Positions 1-11,992 are shown, counted from the first letter of the stretch. The stretch is DNA of 64,000 bases from Amphirosellinia nigrospora (GCA_004123355.1 SCHM01000003.1:7521058-7585057), one strand, 5' to 3'. Translations and numbers: made by a program. The notes: a model not told the origin generated them from the sequence alone.

Positions 1-741
1 ACAGCTGACAGTATTTATCATAACGGCGCAGATGTTTCCTTCATGAAACATACAAGTCGCTGCGCCGCACCAATGTGCTAGCGACGAAAAATCTAGCAGC
101 TTTGGCCGCGCGTCTCGGTCGCAAAGGCGTGCCCTTCCACTTCATCTCGTCCGCCAGCGTCACGCAACTCACCCCTCTAGAAGAAATAGGCGAGGTCAGC
201 GTCTCGGCCTATCCGCCGCCGTCTTCCGGTCCGTCGACGGCTATACCGCGGCCAAATGGGTGAGCGAGCGCAACCTCGGCTCGTCGCCGCCGCGCACGGT
301 CTTCCCGTCACCATCCACCGCCCAGCTTCAATCACAGGTAACGAATCCAGCGACCTCGACCTAATGGGCAACCTGTTCAAGTTCGTCGAGCGTCTCGAGG
401 CCGTGCCCGACAGCCCTGCCTGGAAAGGCTACTTCGACCTGATCTCCGTGCACACCGTCGCGGGCATCGTCGCCAGGTCTGTCGTCGCCTCCAGCAACCG
501 AACTAGCGGATCCAGCGTCAAGTATCAGTACGAGGCGGGCGAGATCGTATACCCGCTCTCGACCATGAAGGACATGATGCAGCTGGGCAGCGACTTTCCT
601 GTTCGCGTCCTCGGTTTGCGAGATTGGGTCGATGAGGCTCAGGCCAAGGGCTTGAATCCCATGTTGGCTGCATATCTCCGGGCCAGTGTTGGAGAGAATA
701 CGAGGCTGGCATTCCCCAAACTGATCAAGGGATCAACTTGA
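1..741 (+). CDS. C-terminal thioester reductase (R) domain of an NRPS or PKS-NRPS, 5' truncated by window
   Basis: This is the 3' end of a multidomain synthetase. The visible part is a Rossmann-type reductase domain of the kind that releases a carrier-bound chain as an aldehyde or alcohol using NADPH. Seen: an N-G-A-D-V motif near 22-36, a strand with HFISSASV near 138-162, the SDR-like catalytic pair Y-T-A-A-K at about 242-256, and an IHRPASITG stretch near 313-339. The reading frame changes three times (about 50, 230 and 282), each change equivalent to one missing base, with no room for introns; the last segment (256-741) ends at a normal stop. Because the Tyr is present, a true reductase is more likely than a Dieckmann-type R* domain. 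It could belong to an NRPS, an NRPS-like enzyme or a PKS-NRPS; the upstream domains lie outside the window. Confidence 0.75.
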
Positions 742-1669
742 GAGTTTACATATACGTGTTGAATTGTTCTGAACTACCCAGGTGATTTGCTCTGTTTTGG
801 ATGTAGTAGCGCAACGGCGCTAGGGCCAGGTCATAGAGCCATAAACAGGTTTTGCAATTCTTGCACACATCTTGAGTTCTAGATAGCATAACAGCAACTT
901 ATAAAATCAATCGGGATGCTTGTAATAATTATTGGACGTGCCTATATTCTCGGCGCATTACTATTCTCATACCCATGAAACCCCATTTGCGCTCGCAGAC
1001 AGGGGCCGGGCCACGCTTCCACCCCCCAACAGCCGCCAAGCTGCAACAAGGAGGAGGGATCATCTTCGGCGCCACATCCTGGCAGGGCATACTAAAACAC
1101 ATGCGCGCCAGATCTCAGGGGCAGTGTATTTCTTGTCTTCATCAGGAATTTCGGATTTTTGTGGTAGTTAGTCCTTGGAGGTTTTCACATTTAAAAACAT
1201 CAGAAATCAATAATTGTGGTGAATCCTAGCGCTCTTGGTTGGTTGTGGTAGGGACAATTGTGATCTCTATCTTTCACGTCTACGGTAATGATATTCACAA
1301 ATAACATCATCAAGCTCAGCCTAATGGCAGACTGAGATCCTATAATTTGTTTCTGACCACACAAATAAAGCAAGAGCCGAGGAGCGTCACAATAAGTATG
1401 CGACCAAGTAAGTAAGTGACATCAAAGGATTCGGATCGTTTCATACAATCCTTGTCGCTAGTCTAACAACCCCAGACGCGGGCTGTGCAATCTCAACATA
1501 CCCTGTACGCTATATGCCCGTTATTTCAGGCACAAATCGATCATTGTGTTGTCCTAAATCTTCTTTGAACTACGGCTTTGGCAACAAAGTAACGACCGCA
1601 AGAGCGCTGCGGATATCAATCATCCGCTCTCAAATACCGGTTCAAACTTCGCTTCTTACCCAGGTCACC
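742..1669. other. gene-free intergenic stretch
   Basis: Short open frames here (for example 932-1171 and 975-1229) show no recognisable domain and overlap each other in different frames. I see no repeat or RNA gene. It holds the 3' flank of the reductase gene and the 5' flank of the membrane-protein gene. Confidence 0.5.
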
Positions 1670-2998
1670 ATGATATCTCCGATAGGCGCCGGCAATGTTG
1701 TGGTTTCGATCATCTTTCCTCTTGCCGCCATTGTTTCCCTCGGACTAAGATTTCGAGCTCGTCATCCTAGCGTTGGGAGTTGGTTCATCGATGACTATAT
1801 GATCATTTTGGCGCTGGTAGGCATCGAAGATGGCACCCATTTCATGCTTCCATATCTAACTTTCAAAGTTGTTATTGATTGGCTATGCGATTATCAACAT
1901 CTTAGGTAAGAGATGTGTGAATGTTTGACATCGAATGGCCAGGCTAATACCGAGTACTAGCTGTGACGACCTATTCTTTGGGAGCTCATTTACTGTTTCT
2001 ATCTTTAAATGGCATCATCGGCTTACTGAAGGTACGCAACCCCGTGAGCTCTGGTCTGCTGAATTACTGATGAGTCTTGGGTGTACTAGCTTGTGTATGC
2101 CAATGGGCTGGTCATGATAGGATTATCCACATTTACAAAACTATCGATTTTGTATTTTTATCGTCGCGTACTACCCTCGTACAGGAAGAGTATACCTACG
2201 ATAATCCTCCTAGTCATCGTGTACGCATGGGGCGTGGCAAATCTGGCAACAAGTCTGTTCAGTTGCATCCCCATCAGCAAGCGATGGGACCGCGCGATGG
2301 AGGCTACTGTTATTCTACCGCCCAAGAGAATGAAGCTTTCGATATCTCAAATCTCGCTATAAACTTTATCATTCTTCTTAGACCGATAACGCAAGCGCGA
2401 GAGTTTCGATATTTGTCTGCTGGAATGCGAAAATTGGTTGTCGGGATCATATTACTTGGTATTCTGTACGTGCTTCAGTGCAGGCGGCGCGATTTGCAAT
2501 TGATAACTAACGTATACTTATCATAGGATCATCATCACTACTGTTGTTCGTATAGCCATTAGTGGCTATGCCGGTGGTAGTGTAGATCCAACATGTGAGT
2601 TCGAAATACTTTAACCGACATGCATCACACTGCCAAATTACAAGAGGTTAATAGTTTCCAGATGACCTAGCAAAACTCAGCATATTAACACAGCTCGAGA
2701 CTAGCTTTTCAGTCATTTACGCGTGTTGCCTGACCCTGTAAGTAGCTCACTGCGTGGACTACGGTTTTTTGGATTTCTCTAATTGCGCTCAAATAGGGTC
2801 TCTTCGCCTCCCATCAGCGATATAGAGAAGAAGCAAGAAGAAGCGCGTTACGAGAAACCCGAATTGGCCGCACAAGATGTCCCACGGCAGGTGGGAGAGT
2901 TGGACAGTGCAGCTATTGTAGAACTACCAGCTCCAGTCCCAGAACTTGTCGGAACTGAGCAGTTCCCCCAGCTTGAAGATGCAACCATGCATAGATGA
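1670..2998 (+). CDS. rhodopsin-domain (PTH11-like) integral membrane protein
   Basis: This looks like a seven-helix fungal membrane protein of the 'rhodopsin domain' family (Fung_rhodopsin), common in plant-associated ascomycetes and often near metabolite clusters. The exact role of the family is mostly unknown. Seen: ATG at 1670, a first helix followed by the family-typical D-D-Y segment near 1787-1800, a helix pair with K-L-S-I-L-Y-F-Y-R-R near 2137-2166, the NLAINFIILL helix around 2347-2376, an R-K-L-V-V-G-I-I-L-L-G helix near 2427-2460, and a charged cytoplasmic tail (2798-2998). Several GT...AG introns separate the helices (for example GTACGT at about 2466 to an AG at 2526, and another starting near 2594). 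The frame also slips by one base near 2320-2330 where no intron fits. Exon limits are approximate. Confidence 0.7.
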
Positions 2999-3177
2999 AC
3001 ACAGCATCCCACAAGTACTCATCGTCTAATTGCGGGTCTGATGGTTATGGGCAAACTGAGAACCGATATAGTGATTTTATGAAGGCGGAGGCACACCACA
3101 TACTACATAAACCAACAGTTTCTTCCCATTTAATATATGTGTACCTGTATCATACGGTCCATTATACCAAGCACCAT

Positions 3178-4924
3178 TTATGAACTGGTTAAATGTGCCA
3201 CCCTGGTAAACATGGCACAGAGCTCCTGAACCGCGTTTCTTGGGGCTTTTTCCCATCGCGCAGCAATATGTCCATCGGGTCTGACAAGCACAGCGCCATC
3301 ACCAGCAACAGCATCAAGCCCGAAAGCCTTAATGAAAAGTCCTGGCTCGACTTCGGCCACATCGCGACCGATTTCAACAAACTGGCACACTGCGTTTGTG
3401 CTCTTCCACAAGCTGGTATCCTTCGACAGCACGACCCAGTCTCGGCCAAACAGATCCAATGACGAGATGACGGCGTCGCCACGATGAAGAGCGATATGCG
3501 GAGCCCTAGTCCCTGGTTGACCGGCCCACTCAGTGGGCGTCTTCGCATCAGGAAGCAGGGCTAGGTCTTCTTCCCCTTGACCTCTATCCACGGCCGTTGA
3601 GCGGTAGATCTGCCCGAGTTCCATGGCAACATCATCGATGATCACCGCCTTCTCTCCCTTGCTCCCCTGCTGCCTTTCCACTCGGAACCGGCCGCATAGG
3701 CTTTATAATCATCGCGCGCAAAGATTTGGTCGTGCCGCGCGCGCGCGACAGGTCGGCGCTCTTCGTCGTACGTGTCGAGCAAAGTTGGGGCAGACGACCC
3801 AGAGAGGACAGCGGCGAGTTTCCACGCGATGTTGTGTGCGTCCGCTATGCCAGTGTTGGCGCCATAGCCACCCCTATTAGGCGGGAGTGTATGCGCGGCA
3901 TCGCCAGCAAGGAAGACCCTCTTGCCGATGAAGGAATCCGCAATACTTGCCTTCAAGTCCCATATGCCCTCTGAGAGAATCTCGACATCATCCCTGTCCT
4001 CGCCAATCGCCTGACAGACGTACTTCTTCGCCATTACTGCTCTCGCATCACCTGTCGCGGCAACATAGCCAGGCTCGGTGTATGACATGAGCGCCCACCT
4101 GCCGAGTAGGTGACCAGGAACGCCTCGACATGCTCGTTCTTGATGCTCCATTGTTGCACACCTCCGCGTTCCAGACGGTAGTGGTCGATGCCCGGAGACC
4201 TGAATAAGACGCTGTGTAAAGTGCGCAGATGCCCCACGCCGTATGACATCCCGATACCTAGATCCTCGCGGATACCGCTGCGCGCGCCGTCGCATGCGAC
4301 GATGTATCTGCCTTCGACTGCGAGTTCCGTTCCGTCGGCCCTATTTCGCGCCGTCACGTGGACGCCGTCCGAGTCCTGCCACCAGGACACCATTGTCCAC
4401 CCAAAGCGCAGCGCCTCTTGGACCTCCGCTCCTTGTTCCTTCTCGCCCTCGGCACCGCAATGGCTGCGTACGAGTTCGGCGATCCGGGCACGCATGAGCG
4501 GCTCGAGTACGTCCTGCGCAACGCCGGCGTCCTTGACGGGCGTGATGTGGCTCACATCGGGCGGTCCTCGGCGCGGCTTTCCTCCACTCCCACTCTCACT
4601 CCCACTATCCTTCTCACCCGCTCCGGGAGGCTTGGTCCAATGTATCTCCTCCGACCACTCACCATTCAACGTAACAGCATTAACGCGGCGGGGTTTACTA
4701 CCCCCGAGAGCAGCGGGGGGGAATCGCTCGGCGAGGCCGACGGATCGGAAAAGCTCCATCGTGCGGTGTGTCCAACCGATCGCGCGTGGATGCGCGGAGC
4801 TACCCGGATGCTTCTCGATCAGTACGAAAGGCACGCTACGCGCCGCGAGGAACAAGGCCGTCGCTAGCCCGACTGTGCTTCCGCCTATGATAATTACCGA
4901 CGTCTTTTGGGCTGGAACCGTCAT
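3178..4924 (-). CDS. FAD-dependent aromatic monooxygenase (PheA/TfdB type), frameshifted
   Basis: A group A flavin monooxygenase related to phenol 2-monooxygenase, which hydroxylates aromatic or polyketide-like substrates with NAD(P)H and O2. Seen in order from ATG 4924: the FAD-binding G-G-S-T-V-G motif after about residue 14, a substrate-binding region with a low-complexity insert (D/S/G-rich, near 4560-4620), the C-D-G-A-R-S motif near 4280, the second FAD motif A-G-D-A-A-H-T-L-P-P near 3890, and a C-terminal thioredoxin-like region ending at 3178. Three reading frames must be joined (shifts near 4105 and 3670), each equivalent to one missing base. The total, about 570 residues, is normal for the family. 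It faces the reductase-domain gene across the rhodopsin gene and may be a tailoring enzyme of that cluster. Confidence 0.8.
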
Positions 4925-5893
4925 TTTATTATTTTTATTTTCTGGTTTTGTGAAAGAAGCAGATGATGTTCGTGGCTGGCGCAGTACGGAGGAACCTAAC
5001 GATAGATAATTGGTAGTAGACTGTAGCTGTAAATTCTTTCACAGTAAAGTTGATGATATTGCTATTACACAACGAAGGACGGCCTATCTAAGTACTTATA
5101 CTCGATCGCCTCCGTGCAGGTTTATATGGGAGCTGAAGGGCCCAAGCCCAAGGCAACCAAATAATAACGAGCTAGAAGCGACCCATGATGCTAATTCTGA
5201 ACAATAACTCACATTCCCTTTATCAAGAGAGGGACAGTTTCCTTCACATTAGTAACGATCGATGGTGCGAGCTGCATTATATTAGGCCCCTCGGGACCGA
5301 AGCGTCCTTAAAGGCCCCGAAATGGTGGCCCTAGGGACCGAAGAAATGGTCTTTAACTCCGATACATACATCTGCTGAGAAAGCTTAGAAGTGTCCCACC
5401 AAATGCGATGATCAACACTCCCAACTTGCAAGCGTTGGCAATGATAACTCACTAGAAGCACGCATTTCCATACGCATTGGCAATTTGAATTTGCCGGTAA
5501 TCGTGGTTTGGCCCAGCGGCTAACGACCGACACGCATCCGCAAGCTAGTACCTAGGTAGTCAAGGCACGCCACTTCTAGCTCAATTAAGCTTTAAATAAC
5601 CTCCCTCTTACAGCATGTGAATGTGAAGGTCAAATTTAGGGCAGGTTTTTAGGCCTAAGCCCTCCTGTACAATAAGAAGTTCATCCTAGCTACGTTAAAA
5701 AATCCCCCTCGTGCTCTGGAATATGAGCCAGGAATCAAGGACGATATAAGCGCGGACTTCGATACAACAAAACTAGAACCAAATCTCTTACTAGTACCTA
5801 TACACGAGCATCGAGTAAGGTATGAAAGCTATAGATAAGACATATTCAACTAGATGCAAACTAAGAAGCACTATAGATTTAAGTGCCCCTATC
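4925..5893. other. intergenic region with a short imperfect repeat
   Basis: No gene is recognisable. The stretch GGGACCGAAG occurs twice, at 5293 and 5334, each preceded by GGCCC-like sequence, as a loose 41-bp tandem repeat. One copy of the palindrome TACCTAGGTA lies at 5549-5558. The region covers the 5' flank of the monooxygenase and the 3' flank of the reductase-like gene. Confidence 0.4.
5549..5558. repeat. palindrome TACCTAGGTA, copy 1
   Basis: Perfect 10-bp palindrome in an intergenic stretch. The same 10-mer recurs four more times in the window, always outside genes. Confidence 0.5.
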
Positions 5894-6974
5894 CTAGGCC
5901 CGATGAGACCAGGAGGGAAGGGCTGTCTGTGAGTCCAGACAAGCTCCAGATTCCAGATCTTCAAGTAGCGAAGGTTGAATTGGAGCCCATCCAAGCTCCT
6001 CTCTCGTCTTGGTACTCGAGGAGGGGTTGTCAGCTCCCATCGCAACGGCCATCGACCCAAAAATATCCAGCGCTTCGCTTTGTGAGAGAGTAGTTACAGG
6101 AACATCTAGTTTCTTCCCAAGCACTTTAGCGATATCTTTAGTACAGACTCCTTCCTGAGCAACTGCATGGAACACAGAGCCCGGCTTGCCCTTTTCCAGC
6201 GCAAGGCGATAGGCCCGAGCGACATCGAGAGTGTGTGTAGCAGGCCAGCGATTCTCTCCAGCATCCAGGTACGCAACCTTTCCCTTTGACTGAACCCTGC
6301 TAACATGAGCGCCACAAAACCAAGGCCGCCCTCCCCGTATACGCTTGGAAGTCTCATCACTGAGACCCGCACGCCTTTGTCCGCGAATGCTAATGCGACC
6401 GACTCGGAAGGACCACGGTGTGCGCCGAAAGGGTCACTTTCGTCATATTTCTGATCTTCGGTTCCAATCTGACCTTTCGTAAGCAGCATTGTTCCAGAGC
6501 TGATTACAAAAGCACGATTCCCCCCTGCCGCTTGCAAGGCAGACCCCATAGCTTGAATGGCGGCTCGGTCGGTAGCGCAGCCGCCCTCATAATCTTCCAT
6601 ATCATGTACTAAACCATTCAAAGTCAACGACCACGATTCGGAGCGTGATGTTTGAAAGTTTAAAGAGCCCCCAACACTATTTCAGCCCAGGAAGAAAATC
6701 CGGGGCTTTAAAAGCTGATAAAACAGGAAGTAAATGATTCAGAGGATTTCTTACTAAATGCTAGGTGCGCAACGCCGTCACACTCCGAAGCAGCTTTCTT
6801 CAGAATTTCCAGATCAACCAACATGCCACGCTGAACCTCAGCACCGAGGCTCTTAAGCTTGTCAGCGCTGGCATCGCTACGACAAAGGGCGAGGACCTGA
6901 TGTCCGTGGGACAGCAACTCTTTCGTGACCGCCTTGCCAATAGTGCCACTCGCGCCGGTGATGAAAACTCTCAT
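5894..6974 (-). CDS. extended/atypical SDR, NAD(P)-dependent epimerase/reductase-like protein
   Basis: A Rossmann-fold oxidoreductase. The start at 6974 is chosen because the G-A-S-G-T-I-G cofactor motif begins seven residues later, as is usual. Seen: glycine-rich motif, D-G-V-A-H-L-A-F near 6765-6788, an intron of about 130 bp (GTAAGA donor near 6755, acceptor near 6630), then the V-I-S-S-G-T strand and an R-L-P-S-V-Y-G-E-G-G segment near 6330-6360, typical of extended SDRs. A one-base frame slip occurs near 6285; the downstream frame continues to 5894 with the family-typical L-G-W end. No classical Y-x-x-x-K is evident in the usual place, which is common for this atypical subgroup. It is divergent from the regulator at 7383, sharing about 410 bp of upstream DNA. 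Confidence 0.7.
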
Positions 6975-7382
6975 GATGGAAAACACGTTATTTGGTTAGC
7001 GATGAGATTCAAGGAGATTGACTTGGAATGGAGGAAGTGATCCCATACAGCATAAGAGGACTAGGCTTTCCTTAAGTACTTATTTACTTGCTCTCTAGTT
7101 CCATAATACTACCAGACTACATAGCTTGCGATCCCTACAAAGCCGACTTGCTGCCCTTCAATCCGTCAATTTCGCGGCGCATCTGATACGATTCCACGTC
7201 GAGCCTAGATGGCGGATGTCGGGCCACGAGCCAATCAGAAGCTTCGATAGCCGAAAGAAGGTTAGCGTATAAGGGCTTGGTGATCTCCATCGTGTTTACG
7301 TAGTTCTTCAACATCTATTCCCTTCACACTCAGGGACAGCTCACACCTTCGGGTGCCTACGGCATCGGAATACAGACTGAAT
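6975..7382. promoter_or_regulatory. shared divergent upstream region
   Basis: About 410 bp separate the starts of the reductase (minus strand, 6974) and the Zn2Cys6 regulator (plus strand, 7383). No open frame of note is present, so it should hold both promoters. I cannot point to a confident binding site. Confidence 0.4.
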
Positions 7383-8781
7383 ATGGCGTCACATTGCCCC
7401 AAAAAGGGTCAGAACCGAAGGACTATCCGGAGGTCGAGATTTGGTTGCCGAAACTGCAAACTCAGAAAAGTCAAGGTGGATGGTCTTCCCCTTTTCTCAC
7501 AGTAGTACTTAACTAAATGAATTTCCCCTGTCTTCTAGTGCGATGAAGTCAAACCACAGTGCAAGAGATGCAGTTCGTTTGGGCTAGCATGCAACTTTAT
7601 ACCTAATGTTCCCGATCTGCAACCCATTAGCGATGACTTGATAAGATCATCCGGAGTTAGAGGAGCGGAGCCTAAGCCACCTCTCACAGGTACCGTTTGG
7701 GCATCTGACGCATCAGCATCATATCAGTTAAATGCCAAGTGTCAAGATTTCGTCACCCGGTATCTAGGAAGAAGTCTCATTACCCCAGATGATCCCAATA
7801 TGGTGGAGGTGAACCGCAAGCTCCTGAGACTAGCCTTCACAGTGCGTCCTATCAACCTTCTTTACTTTATCAAGATTGCCGTCTGGTGTATTGCACATCA
7901 CTAGACTTGATATAACTTTATATACGCTAACACAGCTTACAGAACCCTTTCTTGATGCATGCCTCTCTTGCAGTAGCGCTTGCGTATGACCGTTATCAAA
8001 ACAGCTCGACGGGCAGCCGTCGCACTCTAGAAGAATGTTACCACTGGTCTCAAAGCACAGTTCTCTTTAATAGACGATTAAAGGAGCCTATTGAAACGAA
8101 AGATAAGGATCCAATCTGGGGCACTGCGGCCGCTTTGGCAGTATTGTCCTTCTCGTCCCCTGATGCATGTACCGCAGAAGAGTCATGGCCTCTAAAACCC
8201 TCCGGCCAATTCGATCTAGAATGGTTGCGCATGGTCAAGGGCAAGATGTCATTGTGGCGGATAATAAATCCGCTCCGACCGGATAGCCTTTTTCGTGTGA
8301 TGGCATCTACTTTCGCTGATATGCACTCCCCTTTGCCAAAGAAAGGAATAAAAGGCATGCCGAGGGCCTTGGCTATAGCGTGCCATCTTGAAGACTCCTC
8401 CACCCCTGAAAACAACTTGTATTTCAACGCCGCCCATGCAGTATATCAGCTCCAGAGACTCTCCGATAGCCAGGTCACAACCGGCCACACCCAGCTATTC
8501 ACAAGTAGCATACAGGGTCCTTTTAAACACTTACTAAAAGAGAAAGACCCTGTCGCGCTTTATTGTTATATCTCTGGTATCTTAAAGCAGGTCGCAGCAT
8601 CTGGTGGATTCAACTTCGGGCTCGGGTAGAATGCCCTTCTATTTGCTCGTACCTACGGCTGTATCACAAAGATTACGGCGCCATTCATGCGTTCCTTCCA
8701 GGGGGTTCTTTCGCTGTTGACTGGAGTCAATTAGACACCTGCCCACCGTTACCTGGAGGTGTCGTCGGATTGACTAAGTAG
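7383..8781 (+). CDS. Zn2Cys6 transcription factor (sterol-uptake-control-like type)
   Basis: A DNA-binding regulator with an N-terminal binuclear zinc cluster. The six cysteines follow the C-x2-C-x6-C-x5-6-C-x2-C-x6-C pattern and are split by an intron at 7476-7538 lying directly before the third cysteine. A second intron runs from 7842 to 7942. The remainder has the hydrophobic, helix-rich character of the short Upc2-like regulators (W-x-x-A-S-Y-Q-L-type start, then a long helical body). The frame slips by one base near 8560, after which the reading continues to a stop at 8781. Total about 400 residues, normal for the subgroup. The start at 7383 leaves about 22 residues before the zinc cluster. 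It probably controls the neighbouring divergent reductase or the truncated cluster to its left; this is inferred from position only. Confidence 0.75.
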
Positions 8782-9192
8782 CTATTACGATTCGCGCCCT
8801 ATCGTCGGATTTATAGGTCTAATCTAGAAACATCGGTAACTCAAAACTTTCATCATGTTCACACATTATAAAGGTATTCTCTTTCATCTTGATATAAAAC
8901 TAGGGAGCGATCATGCTTTGCCTTCTAATACTTTTTATTGAATATAGTCATAGATATTGAATGGGGCTTTATCCCTAGATGCCACATCCTTTGGTCCTAA
9001 AAGCTCTTATAAAGATTTAAGCGTATGACAAAGTTTACATAGGTTTGTGTAAGGTGATGACACACAATTATAGCCACTATGTCATCCAAACGTCCAGGAA
9101 CTCTGCCCCTGTCATAATCACAAGATACCAAGACTGCCTCCCCTAGCTACTACAAGCTATCTGCTATGAGCCAAGTCGTCCGCCAGTGCCAG
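8782..9192. other. gene-free AT-rich spacer
   Basis: Spacer between the convergent regulator and the degenerate gene to its right. No open frame, repeat or RNA gene is recognisable. Confidence 0.4.
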
Positions 9193-11265
9193 TCAGCACC
9201 ATAACATTCTCCGCTTTCTGGCTGAAAGCCCCCTTTCCCTTAGTCTTCTCAGCTTGCTGGAGCTTGCTTTCCTATAGAGCCTTCTTAGAATGTCTGGCCG
9301 AATTAAGCTCACGGATACCAGCAAGCGCGGCTCTTCATGGTCATCAAGACGGTCCACCTGGACAAGCAATGGGGCCTCTGGCTTGCCTATAAGATAAGCT
9401 TCTGAGTGTTTTAGTCTCCAGGATGTTGAGGAGGGAAGTGCATTAGCGGTTCTCAACAGTCGCTCCTCCTCGCAGCAGGAGACGGCGGTCCATAAGAGGG
9501 CCGTAGAATTCGCCCAGTGCGCGTTAGATCCCGGGCACTTCACTGTATCTATCTCAAGACACTGGGTTGTCGCATATACGAAAGTAGCGATGTCTTCAGA
9601 ATCTGCGACCATTCGAGCCCAATAATTTTCTCGTCGGCAGGGGATATTGAAACACTGGAACGGTATATCAGGCTGAATGCATCCAATGATGAAGTTCTCC
9701 CTTTGCGGTCCACGCCTGTGTCCTGTAAGAGAAATAGGATAGCCACTACCAAGCTTTCGAAAGTTTTCTGTAGGTTGTAATTCATACTCCCTAGCCACAT
9801 ACCAAGATCGCCCTCTTTGAGGGCTTGCAATATCTTGAAGTCCTCGAGCAACGATTTCCAGCCTGGGGTTTGGCGACGAGAGCGCCAACGTAAGCCGGGA
9901 GTACCTCGCTCAGGAGGTCTCGGAGTCGAACCCTACGGGCAATACCGGTGCATACGCTGACTTGGATACCGAAATACCCTTCCAGGTCAGCCAGGTACAC
10001 TGCCCTTTGAGCCAGTAATTTCGACTTCTTGGTTAACCCGCGCCTCTTAACCCACGTTTGATTGAATTGTAAGAGTGCGATAGCGCCTTGACCAGCTTGC
10101 AATCCTAACCCCAGTTGTCGCTCTGACACCTCCCAATAACTCGGAGACGTCCCAGCTCTTCTAACAAAGAGAACGCCAATTGCAATTGCTCTTGCGGCTT
10201 GGCTTGACAATTATCGTTGCTGGAGACCTTTGCTCCGATGCGCACCTTTTCTGTGCGGCGAAATGTCATGCTTGGTTGAGGGCCGAGTATTGTCGTCAGA
10301 CTCCAATGCAACGTCACAGGGCTCATAGAAATCGGCGTTATAAGCCCGCCTCCAATCGAAATGGCGTAGAGGTTCTCTTTATCATCTTCAGGCGCCATGA
10401 ATCCTCCAGGGCCCCAGGTATCCAAAATATCCTCAGGGCTTGCCAGCAAGTCTACATCTGATCTCCTTTCCAAGACTGCTTCACGATCATTATTGATCCA
10501 AATATGAAACGCGAAGACCTGATTGCTGTAGCATATCACCGAAGCAACTCAGTCCCACTAGCGAACCGACAATACATGGGCCTTTGAACTCCGCGGTCCA
10601 TTTCTGATTGCCGATCAAAATCACACGACTCAGAGGTGTATCCAAGAAAAACGGTCTAATATCCCACAATGTGCCTGTGAATACGATAGGAAGGCTAGTG
10701 AAAGGAATTGAGCCATGAGAGTGAGTGATAGCTGCGGTTTGTCGGACAGTTGAGGGACGAGTCTGTATAGAGGAATATCACCAAATTGACGAACAACTCC
10801 CAAATCCATTCTCACTAACTCGGCATATGATGCGTGTAGCCAGAGAAAACTGAAAGAATCGCAGCAGCCTTGCAGTTGTTGCAGCGTACCAGCTGCTTGC
10901 TCTAGACTTATCAGCACATCTCCTATTACACTGTCCTCGTGCAACGCTGATATTGCGATCGAATTGTCGTCCTCAAAATCAAGAGTCCCATATAGCATTT
11001 CCGCGTGCCCAGTATATGTCGGTTTGACGCCACCAACACCACAAAAATATTCAATATTTTCCAGTGGCGACAATAGCGCATTATTACCATGCCCGTTTAT
11101 GGATACGATTCCATCCTCGGAACCTTTGTTTCGAGGTCCAGCCTCCTTAAGTGTTCTAGTACGAGACTCGACTTCTACGTTGCATAGGCCGCTATGCACA
11201 CACTCCTTCTGGTGGAAGCCATCGACAAATTTGGGGACGTCCGGAATTTCCAGTTTCGTGAACAT
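9193..11265 (-). pseudogene. fungal protein of unknown function, heavily frameshifted
   Basis: Five consecutive open segments on the minus strand (from 11265 down to 9193) read as one protein of roughly 650-690 residues when frames are changed near 10640, 10520, 10130, 9850 and 9790. Features seen include a D-T-W-G-P segment near 10400, a G-G-G-L-I-T-P-I stretch near 10320, W-x-V-x-E-R-Q-L-G-L near 10120, and N-Y-W-A-R-x-x-A-D-S-E-D near 9600. I recall similar layouts in ascomycete proteins annotated only as hypothetical, but cannot name a function. Most shifts are again equivalent to one missing base, but a TGA at 10536-10538 in an otherwise continuing frame may be a true nonsense change. 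It may therefore be a decaying copy rather than only a sequencing problem. Confidence 0.5.
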
Positions 11266-11489
11266 ACATGGTCCGTCGCGGGACTTCTCTAATAGTATAT
11301 CAGCGATCTCCTAGCTGAGTATCCTAGACTCTGCAGCTCAGCTAGCCACTCGTACTCTCCAATCGCAACGTCGGAGATGGAACCCCCGAGAGAATATGCG
11401 CTAAACAATCATTTGCTGCATCTTTCGGAAGTGCTGGCGTTGAGGATAATACTTTTAGCCCTGGGGGACATAAAGCGTTCACCCAGTAC
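11266..11489. other. spacer upstream of degenerate gene
   Basis: Short region that may contain the 5' end of the frameshifted gene. Nothing firm can be assigned. Confidence 0.3.
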
Positions 11490-11640
11490 TGAAAAGTCGA
11501 AAATGGAACGTGTGCCCAGTAGTAAGGAGCCGAAAATGGAACGCGTGCCCGGTAGTAAGGAGCCGAAAATGGAACGCACACCCGGCAGTAAGGAGCCGAA
11601 AATTGAGCGTTTGCCGGTAGTGAGGAGGCGAAAATAGAAG
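11490..11640. repeat. 33-bp minisatellite (about 4.5 copies)
   Basis: The segment GAAAATGGAACG and its variants recur at 11499, 11532, 11565 and 11598, exactly 33 bp apart, with a last degenerate copy at about 11630 (32 bp). As 33 is a multiple of three, both strands stay open: 11-residue repeats on the plus strand (S-K-E-P-K-M-E-R-V-P-G-like) and on the minus strand (F-S-A-P-Y-Y-R-A-R-V-P-like). No domain confirms that either is translated. Confidence 0.8.
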
Positions 11641-11796
11641 GCTCAGCCCCAGGAACTATATCAATATTATGCCTCCCAAAAGGTGGTGTCAAATGGTCGT
11701 CCGAATATCTAGACCTGTAGCTATAGCCGGTATGACTAACTAAACCATAGCGGGATTTCTTGCGCCTGTCAGCATCACTGCTTGGAAGACCTGGAA

Positions 11797-11992
11797 AAGA
11801 CTGTCATGGTATTAAAGAGACTGTCATGAGTATTATGGAAGAGACTGTCATGGTATTATGGAAGAGACTGTCATGGTATTATGGAAGAGACTGTCATGGT
11901 ATTATGGAAGAGACTGTCATGGTATTATGAGACTTCATGAGTATTATGAAGAGACTGTCATGTATTATAAGAGACTGTCATGGTATTATGGT
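11797..11992. repeat. 23-bp minisatellite (about 8 copies, decaying ends)
   Basis: Units of GAGACTGTCATGGTATTATGGAA repeat head to tail. The central copies are identical and the outer ones carry small insertions and deletions (for example GAGTATTATG variants). The unit is not a multiple of three, so this is not a coding repeat. It starts about 160 bp after the 33-bp array. Confidence 0.85.

Noticed and set aside
4188-5009. A 273-codon plus-strand open frame opposite the FAD monooxygenase
   Set aside because: The minus strand carries the full set of flavin motifs; the plus-strand product is Ser/Pro/Arg-rich without any motif.
9900-9940. A tRNA T-loop-like string (GGTTCGACTCC) on the minus strand
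   Set aside because: It falls inside a coding-like segment and no acceptor stem, D-arm or anticodon arm could be paired around it.
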